This document shows, one piece after another, positions 1-3,945 of a stretch of DNA of 5,991 nucleotides. The stretch comes from Gammaproteobacteria bacterium. Its GTDB lineage: Bacteria; Pseudomonadota; Gammaproteobacteria; SZUA-229. The translations under genes and the position numbers were made by a program. The notes below the pieces were generated by a model. The model was not told where the DNA came from. It ran no database searches and worked only from the letters and a program-made list of their open reading frames with translations. Where the stretch lies: assembly GCA_027858635.1 (NCBI GenBank), contig JAQICG010000149.1, positions 1 through 5,991 on the forward strand. The letters run 5' to 3'. The number at the start of each line of letters is the position of its first letter. Positions within the stretch are counted from its first letter, which is position 1.

Positions 1-413
1 TGTTTTTCACGGAAACGCTGCATCATGTCGTCCATGTTGTTGATGCCCATCTCTTCCAGCGAGCTGTCGAGGAACATGGAGGAGTAAAAACCGGGCGCAT
101 GGTGGCCGACTTCGGTAACAATATTGGTGTGTCCCAACATCATGAGAGAAGCGTGGGCTTCGGCACTGGAGGCAAATCCGCCGGGATGGCCGCTGCCTTT
201 AGAGCCGGTGACCTGTAGTGTGAGATAACGTAAAGCATCTGCTGCCAGTAAAGTCTGGTACACACTGTTGTCATCATCACTATTTTGAATAGCGCTCTGG
301 CCTTCGGCAATGACTGCTTCAGCTGCATATTTGTCAAAATCTGGCCATTTTTCACCGTAGTGCTGAATACCCTGGCAAAATGATGTGATAATTGAATCGT
401 TGTTGCTGCTCAT
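1..413 (-). CDS. Transketolase / pyruvate dehydrogenase E1-like ThDP enzyme, N-terminal fragment
   Basis: The reading frame starts at ATG 413-411 and stays open for 137 codons to the left edge, so the C-terminal bulk is outside the window. A Shine-Dalgarno GAGGG lies about 7 nt before the ATG. Residues about 60-80 (ADALRYLTLQ, then GSKGSGHPGG) align with the N-terminal ThDP-binding part of transketolases, whose hallmark is SGHPG. The next block, GHHAPGFYSSMFLD, resembles the GHxxPGxYARAFLEG block of homodimeric pyruvate dehydrogenase E1 (AceE), and then MDDMMQRFRE matches the following helix in both families. About 55 residues precede the conserved region, more than in E. coli TktA. Family enzymes use thiamine diphosphate and Mg2+ in the cytoplasm to cleave and transfer C2 units or decarboxylate 2-oxoacids; which reaction applies cannot be decided from this piece. 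It is divergent from the IclR-type regulator, which may control it (inference). Confidence 0.8.
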   Translation of the reverse strand, partial: MSSNNDSIITSFCQGIQHYGEKWPDFDKYAAEAVIAEGQSAIQNSDDDNSVYQTLLAADALRYLTLQVTGSKGSGHPGGFASSAEAHASLMMLGHTNIVTEVGHHAPGFYSSMFLDSSLEEMGINNMDDMMQRFREK

Positions 414-477
414 AGCGTCGCCCTCGTAAAGTCTGTTGCTATCTGAATTAATGTCTAATTTTCGCATCGTAATTAAA

Positions 478-494
478 ATTTCACTATGTGAAAT
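478..494. promoter_or_regulatory. Perfect 17-bp palindrome, probable IclR-type operator (site 1)
   Basis: ATTTCAC and its exact reverse complement GTGAAAT flank a 3-bp centre (TAT). The site lies 65 bp upstream of the ThDP-enzyme start, between the two divergent genes. A near-copy (14 of 17 positions identical) lies at 594-610. IclR-family dimers bind AT-rich palindromes with arms of this TTTCA/TGAAA kind, so control by the adjacent regulator is a reasonable inference, not a demonstration. Confidence 0.55.
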
Positions 495-511
495 ATCGAT
501 GGTAAATGAAA

Positions 512-535
512 AGCGGTACATTTATTTGCACCGCT
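512..535. repeat. Short imperfect inverted repeat in the divergent promoter region
   Basis: AGCGGTACA (512-520) pairs with TGCACCGCT (527-535) with one mismatch around a 6-nt loop, TTTATT. No T-run follows on either strand, so it is not a normal intrinsic terminator. It lies between the two TTTCAC/TGAAA palindromes and may be a separate protein-binding site or a leader hairpin of the ThDP-enzyme transcript. Function unknown. Confidence 0.35.
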
Positions 536-546
536 GTATTTATTAC

Positions 547-576
547 TTGTATGAACCTTAGCTTAGACAGTATAAT
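547..576 (+). promoter_or_regulatory. Candidate sigma-70 promoter for the IclR-type gene
   Basis: A consensus -10 hexamer TATAAT lies at 571-576. The best -35 at a usable distance is TTGTAT at 547-552 (18-bp spacer, 3 of 6 matches), so this element is weak. Transcription would start near 583, placing palindrome site 2 (594-610) just downstream of the start, where a bound regulator could block its own gene. Confidence 0.5.
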
Positions 577-593
577 TTTGCAATGCACAATCG

Positions 594-610
594 TTTTCAC
601 AATATGAAAT
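594..610. promoter_or_regulatory. Second 17-bp palindrome-like site, probable autoregulatory operator (site 2)
   Basis: TTTTCACAATATGAAAT repeats site 1 with three differences and keeps the TTTCA...TGAAA dyad. It ends 6 bp before the ATG of the IclR-type gene, where a ribosome-binding site would be expected, and downstream of the candidate -10. This position fits autorepression (inference). Confidence 0.5.
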
Positions 611-616
611 ATAATT

Positions 617-1354
617 ATGTCATCTATTCAAGTTATTGATCGTAGCGTCAGTCTTCTCGACGCTATAAGCCAGTATGAAGAGCCTGCCAGTCTGAAAATA
701 CTCTCTGCTGATACGGCTTTGCATCCATCCACCGCCTTTCGCATCCTCGGTGCTTTGATGGAAGCGGGTTTTGTCGAAAAGGATAGCGCCGGACATTACA
801 TGTTAGGGAAAAAACTGGTGCGCCTGGCGGGCAAGGTAAGGCGTGGTATTGATCTGCGAGAGCAGGCGCTAGACGTGATGGAGGCACTGCGTGATGCCAT
901 TGGGGAAACCGTCAATCTCACTGTGCGTGAGGGTGACGAGGTTGTCTATATTGAACGCGTTACCTCAAATCGAATGATGCGGGTTGAGCAGGTAATTGGT
1001 AGCCGTGCACCCTTGCACGTTACTGCGGTCGGTAAATTGATGCTGGCTGAGTTAGGTGGTGATTTTATTCATGCCTATGCCAGTCGTACCGGGCTTAAAG
1101 CCTATACCTTGCATACCGTCACTACCGAGCAGGATCTTCTCAATCTAGTTCGCCAGGCGCAGGCTAAGGGTTTTGCTTATGATAATGAAGAAGCTGAAGA
1201 GGGCGTTGGCTGTATTGGTGTTTTGATTTACGACAACAGCAAAAATGTTGTTGCCGGTCTGTCTATCTCCGCCCCGATCGAACGCCGCAAGGAAGAGTGG
1301 GTGAAGCTGGTGAAGGAAGCCGGCAATAAAATATCCGAACGGCTTGGCGCATAA
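617..1354 (+). CDS. IclR-family transcriptional regulator
   Basis: A 245-residue protein of normal family length. Residues about 4-65 form the winged helix-turn-helix: IQVIDRSVSLLDA is the typical opening, and HPSTAFRILGALMEAG (36-51) covers the recognition helix. Residues about 80-245 are the GAF-like effector-binding domain, with the hallmark blocks GSRAPLHVTAVGK (128-140) and NEEAEEGVGCIGVLI (190-204). Family members bind DNA as dimers or tetramers and sense small metabolites, often aromatic or central-carbon acids; the ligand here cannot be told. The start is forced: an in-frame TGA lies at 605-607, and ATG 617 gives the usual short N-terminus. No Shine-Dalgarno is visible; the space is filled by palindrome site 2. 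The divergent ThDP enzyme is the most likely target besides the gene itself (inference). Confidence 0.92.
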   Translation: MSSIQVIDRSVSLLDAISQYEEPASLKILSADTALHPSTAFRILGALMEAGFVEKDSAGHYMLGKKLVRLAGKVRRGIDLREQALDVMEALRDAIGETVNLTVREGDEVVYIERVTSNRMMRVEQVIGSRAPLHVTAVGKLMLAELGGDFIHAYASRTGLKAYTLHTVTTEQDLLNLVRQAQAKGFAYDNEEAEEGVGCIGVLIYDNSKNVVAGLSISAPIERRKEEWVKLVKEAGNKISERLGA

Positions 1355-1434
1355 TTCTGTTATAGATTGAATTGATTGGTTCGGCTGTTGTCGACAGTTG
1401 AGTGTGATTGTTACAGCTGTGCAATAAAAGGGCA

Positions 1435-1443
1435 TGTTAGAAT
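1435..1443 (+). promoter_or_regulatory. Possible extended -10 promoter for the YfaZ-type gene
   Basis: TGT TAGAAT reads as an extended -10 (TGnTATAAT with one change), 40 bp before the chosen start. No convincing -35 sits 16-18 bp upstream. Two 8-bp palindromes lie just before it, TGTCGACA at 1389-1396 and ACAGCTGT at 1413-1420. I see no terminator after the IclR-type gene, so read-through from it is also possible. Confidence 0.3.
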
Positions 1444-1483
1444 CGGTTGCAGTTTTTATATGATTTTAGAGGTTAATGATTAT

Positions 1484-2074
1484 ATGTTCCGTAAAACATT
1501 ATTTATTCTGGCGATGACGCCATTCTCTACAGCATTTGCGTCGGCGATCGATTTTCGTCTGGGCAATGAAATGGCGGAGATTACTTACAAAACAGAGGAC
1601 GCCAGCTTTGGTTATGGCGGAGCCGATATTGGTATGGGCGTATTTTTTAATGAAGACGACAGTCTGCTCGCTACAGGCACCATCCTGGTTTCGGGAAGCG
1701 GTCAGGGGGATGTCAAAGGAATTCACCTGGGTGTCGGTGCCAAGGTTTATGCCGGGGTGCTGGATTTCCCTTCTCCTATGGACAATCAGCAGGGGGGTGC
1801 CGTGGCCATTGGCGCGCAAATTCGTTATGTGTTTCCGGGCAGAGCGCCGTTTGCCATATTGCTCGAAGGCTTTGGGGCGCCTAATGTCACCAGTGCCTCG
1901 GATTTCAAGGGCGTTAAAGAGATCAGGCTGGCCGTTGAGGTAGTGGTAACGCCAAGTGCCAGAGCCTATATCGGCTACCGCACGCTTGAAGTGGATTTGG
2001 CCGACGGCCTGGTTAGAAATGATGCCGTTGAGCTGGATGACCGCGCCCACATCGGCGTGCGCTTTGCTTTTTAG
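1484..2074 (+). CDS. YfaZ-family outer-membrane beta-barrel protein
   Basis: A predicted protein of 196 residues, close to E. coli YfaZ (about 180). From ATG 1484 it opens with a signal peptide: basic FRK, then a hydrophobic stretch, then AFASA with cleavage likely after residue 19 or 21. An AGAGG at 1468-1472 is a Shine-Dalgarno, though its 11-nt spacing is long. The mature part is glycine-rich with alternating hydrophobic strands (GYGGADIGMGVFF, KGIHLGVGAKVYAG, GGAVAIGAQIRYVF, ARAYIGYRTLEVD) and ends in the aromatic IGVRFAF, the terminal strand pattern recognised by the BAM assembly machinery. The YfaZ family has no established biochemical role; a small barrel in the outer membrane is as far as one can go. 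The frame extends upstream to a TTG at 1376, but that start would bury the signal peptide. Confidence 0.8.
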   Translation: MFRKTLFILAMTPFSTAFASAIDFRLGNEMAEITYKTEDASFGYGGADIGMGVFFNEDDSLLATGTILVSGSGQGDVKGIHLGVGAKVYAGVLDFPSPMDNQQGGAVAIGAQIRYVFPGRAPFAILLEGFGAPNVTSASDFKGVKEIRLAVEVVVTPSARAYIGYRTLEVDLADGLVRNDAVELDDRAHIGVRFAF

Positions 2075-2103
2075 CGCGGCTAAAATAGATTATTTGAGTA
2101 TTG

Positions 2104-2130
2104 AAAAAGACGAGCTTGGCTCGTCTTTTT
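2104..2130. terminator. Intrinsic terminator after the YfaZ-type gene, immediately before the mazG ribosome-binding site
   Basis: Arms AAAAAGACGAGC (2104-2115) and GCTCGTCTTTTT (2119-2130) are perfect complements around the 3-nt loop TTG, followed by CTTT. The GC-rich core is 7 bp, and the flanking A and T runs make it potentially active in both directions. It starts 29 bp after the YfaZ-type stop codon and ends only 6 bp before the mazG Shine-Dalgarno. Confidence 0.85.
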
Positions 2131-2136
2131 CTTTAA

Positions 2137-2142
2137 AGGAGG
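2137..2142 (+). promoter_or_regulatory. Consensus Shine-Dalgarno that decides the GTG start of mazG
   Basis: A full AGGAGG lies 7 nt before GTG 2150, the optimal distance. The next in-frame ATG at 2159 would be 16 nt away, so GTG is preferred even though both give plausible N-termini. Confidence 0.8.
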
Positions 2143-2149
2143 AGATGAA

Positions 2150-2980
2150 GTGCCGGAAATGAAAAGATTGCTGGAGATTATGCAGGCTCTGCGTGATCCG
2201 GAATCAGGCTGTCCGTGGGATCTGAAGCAGGATTTTTTGAGCATCACGCCCTATACCATCGAAGAGGCTTATGAGGTGGCCGATGCGGTCGAACGGGGTA
2301 ATATGCATGATCTCAAGGATGAGCTGGGCGATTTGCTTTTCCATGTCGTCTTTTATGCGCAGATGGCCAGTGAGCAGAATGAGTTCAGTTTTGATGATGT
2401 CGTCAGAGCCGTCAATGAAAAGCTGGTGCGCAGGCATCCGCATGTTTTTGCGGGCGCGTCGGTGGAGACGGAGGAAGCTTTGCTGGAAGCCTGGGAGCAG
2501 CAGAAAGGAGAGGAACGGGAAAGCAAGATGCCGGAATCTGAAGCGGGTGCAGCAGCGAGCGCGCTGGATGGCATCGCCGCCACGCTGCCGGCGCTGAAGT
2601 GGGCAGAGAAAATTCAGAAACGCGCTGCGCGTACCGGTTTTGATTGGGATGAACTGACCCCGGTATTCGACAAGCTGAACGAAGAGATCGCCGAGCTGAA
2701 GCGGGAAGTTGAAATCGAAAATAATCACGAACGCATTATGGATGAATTGGGCGATGTGCTGTTTTCCTGTGCCAACCTGTCGCGCCATCTGCAGATTAGC
2801 GCCGAGCAGGCCTTGCGTCAGGGCAATCGAAAATTCATCCAGCGCTTTCAACAGATGGAAAAAACCATCGCTACGCAAGGCAAGGCTATAAATGAATATG
2901 CACTGCAAGAGCTGGAAGCGGAGTGGCGCAAAGCGAAGGAGTTGATCCGCGGCGCAGGCGACGAGACCCCGGGGGATTGA
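2150..2980 (+). CDS. mazG: Nucleoside triphosphate pyrophosphohydrolase MazG
   Basis: A 276-residue protein (E. coli MazG is 263), read from GTG 2150. MazG hydrolyses (d)NTPs to NMP and pyrophosphate in the cytoplasm, clearing abnormal nucleotides and, in E. coli, modulating starvation signalling. The two tandem all-alpha MazG domains are both intact. The first has the family motif DPESGCPWD (16-24), metal-binding EExxE (EEAYE, 38-42) and DELGD (57-61). The second has GFDW (163-166), EEIAE (178-182) and DELGD (198-202). KLVRRHPHVF (91-100) and SLPAL-like TLPALKWAEKIQKR (about 145-158) are further family signatures. The linker (about 120-140) is alanine- and glutamate-rich and slightly longer than in E. 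coli. The usual neighbours relA and mazEF are absent here. A terminator hairpin sits just before the ribosome-binding site, so transcription must come by read-through or from an unrecognised promoter. Confidence 0.96.
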   Translation: MPEMKRLLEIMQALRDPESGCPWDLKQDFLSITPYTIEEAYEVADAVERGNMHDLKDELGDLLFHVVFYAQMASEQNEFSFDDVVRAVNEKLVRRHPHVFAGASVETEEALLEAWEQQKGEERESKMPESEAGAAASALDGIAATLPALKWAEKIQKRAARTGFDWDELTPVFDKLNEEIAELKREVEIENNHERIMDELGDVLFSCANLSRHLQISAEQALRQGNRKFIQRFQQMEKTIATQGKAINEYALQELEAEWRKAKELIRGAGDETPGD

Positions 2981-2991
2981 TAGGCGTGTAA

Positions 2992-3009
2992 GGTGAAAAC
3001 TTTTTCACC
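2992..3009. repeat. Perfect 8-bp inverted repeat (small hairpin) after mazG
   Basis: GGTGAAAA (2992-2999) and TTTTCACC (3002-3009) pair perfectly around CT. It begins 12 bp after the mazG stop. No T-run follows, so it is a poor terminator. Its right half overlaps the left arm of the larger inverted repeat at 3004-3128, and GGTGAA recurs at the far end of that repeat, giving a nested structure. Confidence 0.6.
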
Positions 3010-3128
3010 GCAGAGGCGCGGAGAAATTCATTGTTGGTTTGCGGCCTGCACTGACATGTCGGATACGCTGTAGAGATCGAATATAATTTTACAAGCATCA
3101 GTTTTTTTCTCCGCGCCTCTGCGGTGAA
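3004..3128. repeat. Long inverted repeat with 23-bp perfect arms in the convergent gap
   Basis: Positions 3004-3026 and 3106-3128 are exact reverse complements over 23 bp (core GCAGAGGCGCGGAG versus CTCCGCGCCTCTGC), separated by 79 bp. It lies between two convergent genes and contains no credible ORF. From memory, ACCGCAGAGGCGC-like motifs recur between genes in many proteobacterial genomes, so this may be one copy of a dispersed repeat family or a small non-autonomous element; I could not check this. Together with the terminator at 3184-3214 it accounts for most of the 255-bp gene-free stretch; the rest of that stretch shows nothing I recognise. Confidence 0.75.
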
Positions 3129-3183
3129 TGCTTTTATATTTAATGCCTGTTCATCAATCTATGGCGCAAATTACAGACACCAC

Positions 3184-3214
3184 AAAAAAAAGACCGCAAC
3201 AAGTGCGGTCTTTT
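3184..3214 (-). terminator. Intrinsic terminator of the DsrE2-like gene
   Basis: Read on the minus strand, GACCGCA (3210-3204) pairs with TGCGGTC (3198-3192) around a 5-nt loop and is followed by eight T residues. It begins about 22 bp past the stop codon of the DsrE2-like gene. On the plus strand the hairpin is followed by only TTTT (3211-3214), so it could also stop mazG transcripts, less efficiently. Confidence 0.88.
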
Positions 3215-3235
3215 CGATTCAGCGAAGGTCTTTGT

Positions 3236-3751
3236 TTAGATAAACAGTGACTGAGTCGCGTCAGCTGATTCTTCGAAGTATGATGCCGCCCCTACAAACT
3301 CACAGCCATCAATGAATGCTTTGGAGTCGTGGCCGAAAAGATCGACAGTCATCTGGCAGGCGAGGAATTTAACTTCGGCTTCCTGGCAGAGTTCACGCAA
3401 TTCACTGATGCTGGCAACACCACAGTTCTTGATGGTTTTCTTCATCAGGGTGGTGCAGATAGGGTCCATGAAAGGAATGTTCCACAGTACATTGGGAACT
3501 TTTGGGCCGAAATCGATGCTTTGCAGCCATTTGGGACCAAAAGGCATTTTCATCGGCATGTCCGGTGCCGCCATGGGGGTGATTTTCAGTTTGTTGGTAT
3601 CTTTCAGTAACAGATTCAGGCCGTAGAAAGTGAAGAAGATTGAAACCTCCATGCCCAGTGCAGCCGCAGTACTGGCTAGAATAAAAGGAGGGTAAGCCCA
3701 GTCTAAAGTGCCTTTAGTTGCGATGATGGTCAGTTTGCGTGTGTCTGACAT
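3236..3751 (-). CDS. DsrE2-like protein (DsrE/DsrF/DrsH-like family)
   Basis: A 171-residue protein of typical DsrE2 length. It opens with the Rossmann-like strand KLTIIATKGTLDWAYPP and a hydrophobic stretch (about 18-48: FILASTAAALGMEVSIFFTF) as in the DsrE_2 family, followed by a proline- and methionine-rich middle (58-95). The C-terminal half has NCGVASISELRELCQEAEV and ACQMTVDLFG (131-140), whose Cys132 sits where the family has its conserved cysteine; Cys99, 110, 122 and 150 are also present. It ends SLFI, again typical. In sulfur oxidisers such as Allochromatium vinosum, DsrE2 works with a rhodanese and TusA to pass sulfane sulfur in the cytoplasm, probably at the membrane. Neither partner is visible here, so the role is inferred from family only. 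ATG 3751 is preceded by GAGGA at 8 nt. Its own promoter and terminator suggest a single-gene unit. Confidence 0.85.
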   Translation of the reverse strand: MSDTRKLTIIATKGTLDWAYPPFILASTAAALGMEVSIFFTFYGLNLLLKDTNKLKITPMAAPDMPMKMPFGPKWLQSIDFGPKVPNVLWNIPFMDPICTTLMKKTIKNCGVASISELRELCQEAEVKFLACQMTVDLFGHDSKAFIDGCEFVGAASYFEESADATQSLFI

Positions 3752-3778
3752 AATAGGTTTCCTCGAAATCGAATTTTA

Positions 3779-3807
3779 AATTTGTTAGACAGTCATCTGA
3801 CTGTCAA
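3779..3807 (-). promoter_or_regulatory. Candidate promoter with overlapping 18-bp dyad for the DsrE2-like gene
   Basis: On the minus strand a perfect -35 TTGACA occupies 3807-3802, and CAAATT at 3784-3779 is a weak -10 after 17 bp. GACAGTCA (3788-3795) and TGACTGTC (3798-3805) form a perfect 8-bp inverted repeat around TC, filling the spacer and overlapping the -35. A protein bound there would control the promoter. The regulator is unknown and not evident in this window. Confidence 0.55.
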
Positions 3808-3945
3808 CCCCGAACAGACTCTAACCATACCCCTAAAGCCGTAATCGTTGCAAGCACTTTTATGAAAGGTGAGGTAAAAGAATGTATCTGATATTGAGCG
3901 TTGAGGCGGGCTTTCAGGTGTATCAAGTTACATTTTGGCGGGTTA

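Noticed and set aside
1385..1420. Two 8-bp palindromes (TGTCGACA, ACAGCTGT) before the YfaZ-type gene
   Set aside because: They are short, different from each other, and expected often by chance; noted only as context for the promoter.
1376..1483. Upstream TTG start extending the YfaZ-type protein by 36 residues
   Set aside because: The extension is cysteine-rich, not membrane- or export-like, and would place the signal peptide internally; ATG 1484 has a usable ribosome site.
1499..2050. 183-codon minus-strand ORF opposite the YfaZ-type gene
   Set aside because: It is antisense to a protein with signal peptide and barrel pattern, and shows no family motifs of its own.
2204..2908. 234-codon minus-strand ORF opposite mazG
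   Set aside because: It lies wholly antisense to a clear mazG, has no recognisable motifs, and its amino-acid composition is that of a shadow frame.
2150..2980. A MazEF-style toxin-antitoxin locus suggested by mazG
   Set aside because: No mazE or mazF is present; MazG here is the stand-alone two-domain housekeeping enzyme.
3004..3128. CRISPR-like repeat pair
   Set aside because: The two copies are inverted, not direct, and there are only two of them, so it is not an array.
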